Of a stretch of 64,000 nucleotides of DNA, positions 38,805-47,415 are shown piece after piece; the stretch's first letter is position 1, and each line of letters opens with the position of its first letter. Source of the stretch: Clostridia bacterium (GTDB lineage: Bacteria; Bacillota; Clostridia; Acetivibrionales; JAFADI01); assembly GCA_026418695.1 (NCBI GenBank), contig JAOAAU010000007.1, positions 47,818 through 111,817 of the forward strand. Reading direction: 5' to 3'. The notes beneath the pieces are model-generated. The model made no database searches, was not told where the DNA came from, and worked only from the letters and a program-made list of their open reading frames with translations. Position numbers and translations under genes: made by a program.

Positions 38805-39128
38805 ATGAACATTCAATTCAAAAAGGGCGTACTCGAGTTGTGCGTATTGTCGATGCTCTTTAAGAAAGACTGCTACGGCTATGAACTCGTAAATGAGATA
38901 TCAAAAAATATATTAATCTCAGAAGGCACCATTTACCCGTTACTTAAAAGACTCAAGGATGAAGGTTACTTCACCACCTACCTGGAAGAATCCCAGGAGG
39001 GACCGCCGAGAAAATATTACAAGCTTACGGATCTCGGTGCAAGCACCAAAGTGGAACTTGAAAAAGAATGGTTTTCATTTGTTGAAGGCGTTAATAAGAT
39101 AGTAAAGGAGGCCAACGAACGTGAATAA
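38805..39128 (+). CDS. PadR family transcriptional regulator
   Basis: [33 protein letters not shown]...[41 protein letters not shown]. Confidence 0.95.
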   Translation: MNIQFKKGVLELCVLSMLFKKDCYGYELVNEISKNILISEGTIYPLLKRLKDEGYFTTYLEESQEGPPRKYYKLTDLGASTKVELEKEWFSFVEGVNKIVKEANERE

Positions 39129-39693
39129 GCATGAATTTCTTACCACACTGAAAAACAATCTTGCAAGCATGCCTGAAGCTGAGAAGGGAGAGATTCTCTA
39201 TGATTACGAAGAACACTTCCGCATAGGGCAGGAAGACGGCAAATCAGAGGAGGAAATTGCTGCGTCCCTTGGTGATCCCAGATTCATTGCCCGTCAGTTC
39301 AAGGCTGATTTCAGCATCAATCAGGCAGCAACGAATACTTCTGCCGGCAACATATTTAAAGCAGTACTGGCAACAGTAGGTTTGGGTTTCTTTAATCTGG
39401 TATTTGTATTCGGACCTTTTATGGGCCTGGTCGGAGCCCTGATCGTTTTCTTTGCAGCTGCCCTTGGCGTCACAGTAGGTGGTCTTGGAACGCTGCTGGT
39501 AGTATTCCTTGCTCCTGCATTCCCGGATTTTATTGCAATGGATGTAAGTCCGGTGGTTGCAGTTTTTATGTCAATAGGAACAACCTGTCTGGGTTTATTA
39601 ATGTTCATCGGTTGCTGCTACCTGGCGAAGTTCTTTTATAAGGGAACCGTCAAGTATCTCAAGTGGAACATGGATATAATTACAAGAAAGTAG
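39121..39693 (+). CDS. DUF1700 family membrane protein
   Basis: [59 protein letters not shown] typical DUF1700. Confidence 0.93.
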   Translation: MNKHEFLTTLKNNLASMPEAEKGEILYDYEEHFRIGQEDGKSEEEIAASLGDPRFIARQFKADFSINQAATNTSAGNIFKAVLATVGLGFFNLVFVFGPFMGLVGALIVFFAAALGVTVGGLGTLLVVFLAPAFPDFIAMDVSPVVAVFMSIGTTCLGLLMFIGCCYLAKFFYKGTVKYLKWNMDIITRK

Positions 39694-39699
39694 GAGGTA

Positions 39700-40647
39700 T
39701 TGTGTATGAACAGAAATTTTGATGTAAGAAAAATAGTATTATGGCTCTTTGGAATCATGATCGTCTCTTTCCTGATCGCAGGATCCATTATGAGCGTAAA
39801 AGGTGTGGGCAGTGTATTTGTCAAAAGCGCCGGCAAAACAGGTAATCAGGATATCAACATTGAAAAGGAATTTAACGCGGCGGATATTAAGGATATGTCC
39901 ATCAGCACATCGAGTACCAATATCAATGTAATTCCTGTAGATACCAATGCCGTCAAGGTACATTACCATGGGTATTTCCGGGGTATGGCGGGAAAAACCG
40001 CACCGGAACTGGAAGTCGGCCTCAACGGCAGCAGACTGGTAGTTCGTGAAAAACACAAAGTTAATATTAGCATTGGGTTTAATTTCACCAACCAGGAACT
40101 CAAGCTGGATCTATATGTTCCCAAAAGCTATGCCGGCAGCCTGGAACTTGGCACCTCTTCAGGTGATGTCAATGTTGACGGATTAAGCTTTGACAGGTTT
40201 AACTTCAGCTCCTCCTCAGGAAACCTGCATGCTGCTTCCCTGAATACCAAGAACGCTGAATTGAATACTTCCTCCGGAGACTTTACCGTAAAAGGGTTCT
40301 CAGGAGGATTGAGATTCAATTCATCCTCAGGAAAACTGGATGCATCGGATGTTGACTTGACTGGAAACATGAGTGTAAATACTTCTTCAGGAGATATTAA
40401 TGTAGATTTTTCAAAACTAGCCGGCAATATCAATTCCAATACATCTTCTGGCGAGGTAAAACTAAGGCTCCCTGAAAATGCTGAGTTTGACGTTCAATTT
40501 GATACATCTTCCGGAGATTTCGAAACAAACTTCCCATTGACCCAAAACATTAAGAATCGTCATGAAGTTCGTGCCAAAGCCGGAAATGGCGGCAGTAATA
40601 TTACAGCCCATTCCTCATCCGGTGATTTACAGATTTTCAAAAGGTAA
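39700..40647 (+). CDS. DUF4097 family beta-strand repeat protein
   Basis: N-terminal TM then repeated (T/S)SSG(D/N/K/E) motifs. Confidence 0.92.
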   Translation: MCMNRNFDVRKIVLWLFGIMIVSFLIAGSIMSVKGVGSVFVKSAGKTGNQDINIEKEFNAADIKDMSISTSSTNINVIPVDTNAVKVHYHGYFRGMAGKTAPELEVGLNGSRLVVREKHKVNISIGFNFTNQELKLDLYVPKSYAGSLELGTSSGDVNVDGLSFDRFNFSSSSGNLHAASLNTKNAELNTSSGDFTVKGFSGGLRFNSSSGKLDASDVDLTGNMSVNTSSGDINVDFSKLAGNINSNTSSGEVKLRLPENAEFDVQFDTSSGDFETNFPLTQNIKNRHEVRAKAGNGGSNITAHSSSGDLQIFKR

Positions 40648-40653
40648 TAGTGC

Positions 40654-40688
40654 AAAACAGCAGGCAACATGTCAGCCTGCTGTTTTTT
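40654..40688 (+). terminator. Rho-independent terminator of padR operon
   Basis: AAAACAGCAGGC...GCCTGCTGTTTTTTT. Confidence 0.8.
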
Positions 40689-40726
40689 TATTGTTCATAC
40701 AAAAAGTTCTTATTATTGATCACGAA

Positions 40727-41161
40727 CTATTCTGCTTTTTGGACTCTTGCTTTCCCTACTACCCGGAACATGGCGGATATCAGCATGATTCCCAATGCAA
40801 TGGCACCTGCACTGGCCAGGGTCTCAATTCCTTTTCCTGCGGCTTCACTCAGCTTGTTTTCAACGATCAGCTGCACCGTATTATATGCGCCAATACCGGG
40901 TACCAGAGGGAAAATCCCGGATATGGAAAATACCGTTGCCGGCACCTTTAAGGCTCTGGCCATTATCTCACTATAAATTCCTACTGCAGCGGCACCTGCA
41001 AAGGTTGAGAGGATCACCTGCTCTGAAGGATTCAATACCCCGGAGTATGCAAACCAACCTACAGAACCGGACAGTCCCACCCAAATAAAATGTTTCTTGT
41101 TTACATTGAAAAGTGCCGCCGGAAGCAAGCTTCCGAAAAAAGCAAGTACCAATTCTATCAT
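40727..41161 (-). CDS. Threonine/serine exporter, ThrE C-terminal-like half (DUF3815-type)
   Basis: Small 4-5 TM ORF SVGWFAYSGVLN...AGAAAVGIYSEIMARALKVPATVFSISGIFPLVPGIGAY. Confidence 0.9.
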   Translation of the reverse strand: MIELVLAFFGSLLPAALFNVNKKHFIWVGLSGSVGWFAYSGVLNPSEQVILSTFAGAAAVGIYSEIMARALKVPATVFSISGIFPLVPGIGAYNTVQLIVENKLSEAAGKGIETLASAGAIALGIMLISAMFRVVGKARVQKAE

Positions 41162-41178
41162 ACGTTTATCCCCTTGGT

Positions 41179-41934
41179 TTATGTCAGGTTAAACCCAACG
41201 GTTAAGGCCAGTGCTACTCCGGAACCGACTGCAACAGAAATGAACAGGGCTTCAGATATTCTGTATAAGCTTGAGACCGTATCCCCATATAACGCATCCT
41301 TGATACCGTTAGTGATTGCAACTCCCGGTACCAAAATCATGATGGCGCCGATAATTACTTTATAAAGGTTGAGCGAGGGAAACAGCATGGAAGCAGAAAA
41401 GCTTAATGCTCCTGCAATCAACCCGGATACAAAGAACTCAAAAAACTGAAAAAATCCGATCTCAGAAATTTTCTCCTTGATGGCATAGATCAGGAGACTG
41501 ATCAGTAAAGCTACCAGACCTTCATACGCATTCCCCTTAAAAATTAGTGTATAAACAAAGGCATTTGCTCCCGCAACAGCCAATCTGGTTGGGAAACTGT
41601 ACCGATGCCTGTTTTCAATGGTATGCAAGGCTTTCTTGGCATCATCATACTCCAGTGGATTCTCCTGTAGGTTTCTTGAGAAAGAATTGACCAATTCAAT
41701 CCGGGACAAGTCGATGGTGTGGCCTTTAATGCGCTTAACCAGTGTCACCACTTGACCGTCCTCTCCTTCAGCGGATAAAAAGATGCCTGAAAGCAGCACA
41801 AAGCTTTCACACTGAACGCCATAGGCCCCAAAGATTCTTATAATGGTATCCTCTACCCTGTAGATTTCAGCTCCGCTTTTCAGAAGAATCTCCCCTGATT
41901 TTACGGCGATCTCCATTAGTTCTTTCACTCTCAT
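41179..41934 (-). CDS. Threonine/serine exporter family protein, ThrE N-terminal-like half (DUF1212)
   Basis: GEILLKSGAEIYRVEDTIIRIF...RIELVNSFSRNL, MILVPGVAITNGIKDALYGDTVSSLYR. Confidence 0.92.
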   Translation of the reverse strand: MRVKELMEIAVKSGEILLKSGAEIYRVEDTIIRIFGAYGVQCESFVLLSGIFLSAEGEDGQVVTLVKRIKGHTIDLSRIELVNSFSRNLQENPLEYDDAKKALHTIENRHRYSFPTRLAVAGANAFVYTLIFKGNAYEGLVALLISLLIYAIKEKISEIGFFQFFEFFVSGLIAGALSFSASMLFPSLNLYKVIIGAIMILVPGVAITNGIKDALYGDTVSSLYRISEALFISVAVGSGVALALTVGFNLT

Positions 41935-42147
41935 ATGCTGCTTTACCCTATTATCTTTCTTTCACTTTGTTAATAGTCATACACTTTTGGCTCTGGCTCT
42001 ATCCCATAAAAGCCAGATAGGCCTCCAAAAGTACAATAAAGACTTATAGTGCTCACTACGCTGCATATTTTCAACAGCTATGTCCATTATATAATAGGAT
42101 TCCCCAACATTAAAGCCAGTTCATATGATTCCTCTGGAATAGGCACA

Positions 42148-42173
42148 AAAAAAGAGACTTTCATCTCTTTTTC
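42148..42173 (-). terminator. Terminator-like hairpin
   Basis: AAAAAAGAGA-CTTTCA-TCTCTTTTT just downstream of RR stop. Confidence 0.65.
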
Positions 42174-42176
42174 ACG

Positions 42177-42866
42177 CTATACTTTAAAACGGTAACCTGC
42201 TCCCCAAATCGTCTCAATGTACTGAGGGTTCGAGGTGTCCATTTCTATTTTTTCACGAACTTTCTTAATATGAACAGTGACTGTGGCAATGTCCCCAAAG
42301 GAATCCATTCCCCAAATTTTATCAAACAGTTCCTCCTTACTGAAAACCCTGTTGGGGTTCATCGCAAGAAAGACAAGCAAATCAAATTCCTTGGTCGTGA
42401 ATACCACCTCTGCTTCATTTACATAGACCCTTCTGGCGGATTTATCGATGCGCAAGCCCCGAATCGAGATAATATCATTCTTCGGCTCTCTGCCCCCGCG
42501 CAATCGTTCATATCGTGCAATATGCGCTTTCACACGGGCGACAAGTTCCCCCGGACTGAAGGGCTTGGTGATATAGTCATCGGCACCTAACCCTAGACCT
42601 CGGATCTTATCAATATCTTCCCTTTTCGCTGAAACCATCAAGATGGGTACGTCCTTGTCATTCCGTATTTGCCTGCAGATCTCAAAGCCATCCACCTTTG
42701 GAAGCATCAGATCCAGGACGATAAGATCAAATTCTTCTGTTTTCGCCCGTTTCAGCCCCGCATCCCCTGTCTGCTCCAGAGCCACGGAAAAACCGTTGAT
42801 TTCGAGATAATCTCTCTCAAGCTCTGCAATACTGGTTTCGTCTTCGATGATGAGAATCTTTTTCAT
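42177..42866 (-). CDS. OmpR/PhoB family response regulator
   Basis: MKKILIIEDETSIAELERDYLE...LDLMLPKVDGFEICRQIR...winged HTH VFTTKEFDLLVFLAMNPNRVFSKEELFDKIWG. Confidence 0.95.
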   Translation of the reverse strand: MKKILIIEDETSIAELERDYLEINGFSVALEQTGDAGLKRAKTEEFDLIVLDLMLPKVDGFEICRQIRNDKDVPILMVSAKREDIDKIRGLGLGADDYITKPFSPGELVARVKAHIARYERLRGGREPKNDIISIRGLRIDKSARRVYVNEAEVVFTTKEFDLLVFLAMNPNRVFSKEELFDKIWGMDSFGDIATVTVHIKKVREKIEMDTSNPQYIETIWGAGYRFKV

Positions 42867-42916
42867 GGTTTAATCCCCTGTCTTGTATTCGTTAAGGAAA
42901 GAAAAATATCTAGCGA

Positions 42917-44377
42917 TCACACCCGTTTTAAGGTAAAGTAGACTCTCGTCCCCTTTCCTTCTTCACTTTCTGCCCAAATTTTACCTTCATGGCCTTCGAT
43001 GATTTGCTTTGCAATGGCCAGTCCCAGTCCGCTTCCTCCAGTGGAAGTGTTTCTGGAGGAATCCGCCCTATAGAATCGCTCAAAGATCATCGGCAGATCC
43101 TGCTGACTGATCCCCGGCCCATTATCCTGAATCATTACCGTCACATTCTGCGCATCTTCCATCAGGCCAATGGTGATGAGTCCTTTTTCTTTGTCCATGT
43201 ATTTCGCCGCGTTACCAACTATATTATTGATGACTCTTTTCAGCTTTTCACGGTCTGCAACAATTTCCGTATCGGCTGAGCCATTCTGTTTCAAGTCCAG
43301 TTGAATCCCTCTTTTTTCAAGGTCAAAACTCATTTCTTCAATGCAATCTTCAAAATATTTTAAGAGTTCTACCTTTTCAAAATTGAAAGGCAGCTTTTTC
43401 AAATCCAGTTTGGAAAACAGGAACAAGTCTTCAATCAGCCGATCCATGTCTGTTGCTTTTGCGTAAATAGTCCGGATATACTTATCCATCTTTTCGGGGG
43501 AATCAGCCACCCCGTCCAGGATGCCTTCCACATACCCCTTGATCGAGGTAATGGGTGTCTTCAAGTCGTGGGAGATATTTGAGATAAGCTCCTTCCGATT
43601 TTCATCATACTGCAGCTGCATCTCAATGGAATCTTTGAGTTTTTGCCGCATCTCTTCAAAGGCAGTACAAACCTGCCCGATCTCGTCTCTGGACGTGCAT
43701 TCCAGGTTAAAATTCAAGTTGCCTTCCTTAATCTGCTCTGCACCGTATTTGAGTTTACCCAGCGGCTTGATGATGCTTCTGGAGACCAAATAAGTAATCA
43801 CACCATTTGTGAGAATCAGAATGATGAGGACTGCCCATCCCAGTGAGGAAAAATACATTACGGTAAATTGCCCTATCAGACTGATATCTGCGATAAGATA
43901 GATGCTTCCCTTGCTTCCGTCCGAGAATCTCAAATCCTGCTGGTTGACCGCATAGACTTTATTATCCAATTCAATGGTATTCGTATGCTGGCTTCCTCTG
44001 TCTTTAAAGTCTGAAAGCCTACCGAGGATCTTATGGTTCATCAGGATCTTAGAAGTATAAATATTCTTTTGCTCATTTTTTACTACCATTCCGATATTCA
44101 AGGTACTCAATTGGCGGTCAAGATCGCTCAGCTTATTGATATCCTTCAGTTGATCCGGATCATTCTCACATAGCTTCTCGATTTCAGCAGACATCTTAAA
44201 CGCCCGTTCGGGATATCCCCTGAAAAGGTCCTTTTCAAATTTGGACTGCTTGCTAAACCCTCCCATGAGAACTGCCAGTATCACTACTGCAGTGATTGCT
44301 GTTAGAATAATTGGGACGATGATCATTGCTATATATGAAATTACAAGCCTGAATCTGATCGACATTTTGCACCCCAC
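42917..44377 (-). CDS. HAMP domain sensor histidine kinase
   Basis: ELISNISHDLKTPITSIKGYVEGI, FERFYRADSSRNTSTGGSGLGLAIAKQII. Confidence 0.95.
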   Translation of the reverse strand: MGCKMSIRFRLVISYIAMIIVPIILTAITAVVILAVLMGGFSKQSKFEKDLFRGYPERAFKMSAEIEKLCENDPDQLKDINKLSDLDRQLSTLNIGMVVKNEQKNIYTSKILMNHKILGRLSDFKDRGSQHTNTIELDNKVYAVNQQDLRFSDGSKGSIYLIADISLIGQFTVMYFSSLGWAVLIILILTNGVITYLVSRSIIKPLGKLKYGAEQIKEGNLNFNLECTSRDEIGQVCTAFEEMRQKLKDSIEMQLQYDENRKELISNISHDLKTPITSIKGYVEGILDGVADSPEKMDKYIRTIYAKATDMDRLIEDLFLFSKLDLKKLPFNFEKVELLKYFEDCIEEMSFDLEKRGIQLDLKQNGSADTEIVADREKLKRVINNIVGNAAKYMDKEKGLITIGLMEDAQNVTVMIQDNGPGISQQDLPMIFERFYRADSSRNTSTGGSGLGLAIAKQIIEGHEGKIWAESEEGKGTRVYFTLKRV

Positions 44378-44398
44378 AAATCATTTCTTGATACCATT

Positions 44399-45151
44399 TT
44401 AGAGTTCTCTTCTTTCAAAGAGGTAAAAACCGGATGCCAAGAATATTATACTATAGGAAAGGATAAACATAAACACAGTAAATATCCTTCCCAACTGTCC
44501 CCATCCGGCAGTCCAAAGCAAATGCCAGTCCGTATAGGAGGTAATCATCAGGTTGGATATCCCCGGGAAAACAGTTGAAACAATATTGAGCCCAAAGTAA
44601 ATCAGAATTAGTATTACCAGTGCACCGCTGCTGTTCTTAAACAATTGTGCAATAAACACTGCCGCGATTGCGATGAGAAGCATTGGCAGTATTGCTGCAT
44701 TGTATGCCAACAGTCCTTTCGTCATTCCCCAGATCAGTCCTTCCTTACCTTCCAGAAAAAAAGTCGAGAAAGAAGATACAAGAAAGATGATGCCCAGGTT
44801 TACAACAATGTAGGCTGCTAAAGCTATTATTTTCGCACTAAAGATCCCAAGTCTGCTGACAGGCCTGAGAAGAGTGATCTTGATGGACCGGTCTCCGATT
44901 TCACCTGCAAACAGATCTACAGCCGCCATCCCGATAAACAACGGCAGCAAGAAATTTGTAAATATGCCCAGAATCCAAACAGAGAATTCTGAAGCGCTTA
45001 CGGGCATGATTCCCAGGCCTTTCTGAAAGAAACCAACGCCAATTGCTCCTAAAACAGGAATCAACATGGTAATAATTAATAGTACCATGGTTTTCTTCTT
45101 TAAAAAGATCCTTTCAGTTTCATTCACAGCACATGCAGTCAAGCTGTTCAT
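44399..45151 (-). CDS. ABC transporter permease (ABC-2 type)
   Basis: Six-TM ORF, VDLFAGEIGDRSIKITLLRPVSRLGIFSAKIIALA. Confidence 0.9.
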   Translation of the reverse strand: MNSLTACAVNETERIFLKKKTMVLLIITMLIPVLGAIGVGFFQKGLGIMPVSASEFSVWILGIFTNFLLPLFIGMAAVDLFAGEIGDRSIKITLLRPVSRLGIFSAKIIALAAYIVVNLGIIFLVSSFSTFFLEGKEGLIWGMTKGLLAYNAAILPMLLIAIAAVFIAQLFKNSSGALVILILIYFGLNIVSTVFPGISNLMITSYTDWHLLWTAGWGQLGRIFTVFMFILSYSIIFLASGFYLFERREL

Positions 45152-45882
45152 CAGGCAATCCTCCCCCTATCTTCTCTTACCTGGGTAATAAAATAGTCTT
45201 CCAGTGAACTGTATTGGTCCAGAAGCTCCCTCACAATTCCCGTCCGTATGATTCTTCCGTCTTCAATAATCCCGATCCTGTCGCAAGTGATCTCCATCTC
45301 ATGGATCATATGGCTTGAGATAAAGAATGTGATCCCCTGTTCACGTGCCAGACGGGTAATGATGTTTCTTATATCCACAGTTCCTTCAATATCCAGTCCA
45401 TTTGCCGGTTCATCCAGAATCACCAGCTCCGGCTTTGAAAGAATTGCCGAGGCAAGCCCCAGCCTTTGTTTCATTCCCAAAGAAAAGCAGCCTACCTTTT
45501 CGTTCTTGTATTTATCCAGTCCTACGAGTTCCAACACCTCATGAATCCTTGACTTATCCAAACCCGGATAATACCTTAAGGCCATTTCTAGATTTTTAGC
45601 TGCACTTAGAAACTCGTAGGACTCCACTGTCTCTATGATACATCCGACTTTCCGCATCGCTTCTTCAAAACGGGTTAAAACATCATATCCGAAAATCTTG
45701 ACGGATCCACGGTCTGCTCTGCTTAAGCCGGTAATTATTTTCATCGTCGTGGTCTTTCCTGCACCGTTTGGACCAAGAAATCCGAAGATCTCCCCTTGAT
45801 ATACATCAAAACTGATATCCCGAATTCCTCTGCCGTTTTTAAAGAGTTTGGTCAGTCCATTGACTTCCAATACCTTTTCCAT
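45151..45882 (-). CDS. ABC transporter ATP-binding protein
   Basis: Walker A GPNGAGKTTT; signature FSLGMKQRLGLA; Walker B LVILDEPANGLD. Confidence 0.96.
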   Translation of the reverse strand: MEKVLEVNGLTKLFKNGRGIRDISFDVYQGEIFGFLGPNGAGKTTTMKIITGLSRADRGSVKIFGYDVLTRFEEAMRKVGCIIETVESYEFLSAAKNLEMALRYYPGLDKSRIHEVLELVGLDKYKNEKVGCFSLGMKQRLGLASAILSKPELVILDEPANGLDIEGTVDIRNIITRLAREQGITFFISSHMIHEMEITCDRIGIIEDGRIIRTGIVRELLDQYSSLEDYFITQVREDRGRIA

Positions 45883-45967
45883 ACCTATCCACCCTGCCTT
45901 ATTCTTAATTTGTTTCAGAATTTCACAGGGATAGACCCAGAGGCCTACCCCTGCGTTTATTGAATCA

Positions 45968-46876
45968 CTATCTGCTATGTTCTCCCTTAATATCTTCCGG
46001 CTTCAATTCTTTTACCTGTTTTCCTGTCAGGTCGACTTTGTCAACAGTAGTGCTGTTCACATTTTTCAGCTTCATGTCTGCACTAAATTCTATTTGGTGG
46101 GACTTTCCTTCCGCATCCTTACCGGTTAATACTGCAGTGATGATCTGGGACTCAATGGTCTTATCCTTGTTTATTTTTGCCTTTACATCCACTTTTGTGA
46201 TCTTGATATCATCGACAAGCTTCGGGGGCTGCAAATCAAAGTTTTCATCAAAAGGTGCAGGTCCATGGGCATGGGGACGATTTCCATCCTTGGCGGCACC
46301 CTTAGCCCCAAGTGAAGCCAGTGCATTTACTACTGCAGGAATCTGATTGCCTTCCAACTGAATGGTTACATCGGATCCACCTTCACTATTCCCGCTGGCT
46401 GATACATAGTTTTTAAGGTCGCCTACCAATGCGTCCAGAACAACTTCTCCTGCTTTGGACATTTCAGGATCCTCAGCACAGTTAAGCTTTCTATCGTGTC
46501 TTCCAAAGTCTTTCTTGTCGTTTTTAATGAGATAATATTCATCGCTGCTGCCTTTTTTCAGTACTACGTTGTCTTCATTTGCATAGGTCTCCATCTTAAC
46601 TTCCTTATCCTGTACCTTTGCATTCGTAATGTGACTCATTGCTCTTTCCTCATGGCTTTGTTTCATCGTAGAATCCATTTCCGCCATAACCTTTCCATTA
46701 TCCTTGAAGGTCATGCGGACATCAGCTGTGAAGCTTTTTGCCTTTACTGTGTTTTTTACCGCCTCCTTGTAGATTTCATACCCCGTATTCCCGGTCATGC
46801 TGGCAAATGCTGTTGTAAACAGCATGGCACATCCCGCTGCAATACTCACTCCTGTTAAAAGAATTTTTTTGTTCAT
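45968..46876 (-). CDS. Secreted protein of unknown function (signal peptide, LolA/LppX-like appearance)
   Basis: MNKKILLTGVSIAAGCAMLFTTAFAS signal peptide; TADVRMTFKDNGKVMAEMD...; no catalytic motif recognised. Confidence 0.7.
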   Translation of the reverse strand: MNKKILLTGVSIAAGCAMLFTTAFASMTGNTGYEIYKEAVKNTVKAKSFTADVRMTFKDNGKVMAEMDSTMKQSHEERAMSHITNAKVQDKEVKMETYANEDNVVLKKGSSDEYYLIKNDKKDFGRHDRKLNCAEDPEMSKAGEVVLDALVGDLKNYVSASGNSEGGSDVTIQLEGNQIPAVVNALASLGAKGAAKDGNRPHAHGPAPFDENFDLQPPKLVDDIKITKVDVKAKINKDKTIESQIITAVLTGKDAEGKSHQIEFSADMKLKNVNSTTVDKVDLTGKQVKELKPEDIKGEHSR

Positions 46877-47062
46877 AAATTTTTCCTCCATCTATTCATT
46901 GTTTTGAAAGCAATTCAACTTCCATGTATCCATGATATCCCGGAGTCATAAACTGCCCATAAAGCAAATCTAAAAATTTTATTAAATTTTCTTAATTAAG
47001 TATAAATAGCGGAAAAAAGTAAGAAACTTGCTTACCACTCATAAAAGATTAAGGAGGAATGG

Positions 47063-47161
47063 ATGAGTGGGCAAGTTATAAACATTTCTGAATTTAAAAT
47101 AAAACACGAAAAAGTTAGAAGCTTGCTTACCACTTATAAAAAAATAAGGAGGAACGGATGA
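47063..47161 (+). CDS. Micro-ORF MSGQVINISEFKIKHEKVRSLLTTYKKIRRNG (speculative)
   Basis: AAGGAGG five nt upstream of ATG; stop overlaps next ATG as ATGA at 47158-47161. Confidence 0.35.
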   Translation: MSGQVINISEFKIKHEKVRSLLTTYKKIRRNG

Positions 47162-47199
47162 GTGGGCAAGTTATAAACATTTCTGAGATTAATCTTTAA
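47158..47199 (+). CDS. Micro-ORF MSGQVINISEINL (speculative, second repeat copy)
   Basis: Same SD and start context in repeat copy 2. Confidence 0.25.
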   Translation: MSGQVINISEINL

Positions 47200-47351
47200 A
47201 GGGATACTATTCCTGCCCTCTACTGAGCCTGGGTGAGGCAGATAGTTTGGTGAGAGTTGATCAGAATTTTATAGTACTTATTATACTTACATTTTATTAT
47301 TTATACTATATAACGCCAATAGAATAGTAGAATGTTGGAATTTTGTTTGAA

Positions 47352-47408
47352 AATAAAAAAAGCCGCAGAGCTTTCGGTCTTAGACCAGCACTCCACAGCA
47401 GTTACTCT
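47352..47408 (-). terminator. Terminator-like hairpin of the MASE3-type kinase gene
   Basis: On the minus strand GCTGTGGAG...CTCTGCGGC (G-U wobble stem) followed by TTTTTTT. Confidence 0.5.
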
Positions 47409-47415
47409 TATCGAA

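Larger units (their letters stand above)
47012..47199 (+). repeat. Two tandem ~95-bp repeats, each with an SD/start-codon hairpin
   Basis: CTTGCTTACCACT(C/T)AT-(loop with AAGGAGG)-ATGAGTGGGCAAGTTATAAACATTTCTGA at 47027 and 47122; period 95. Confidence 0.85.
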
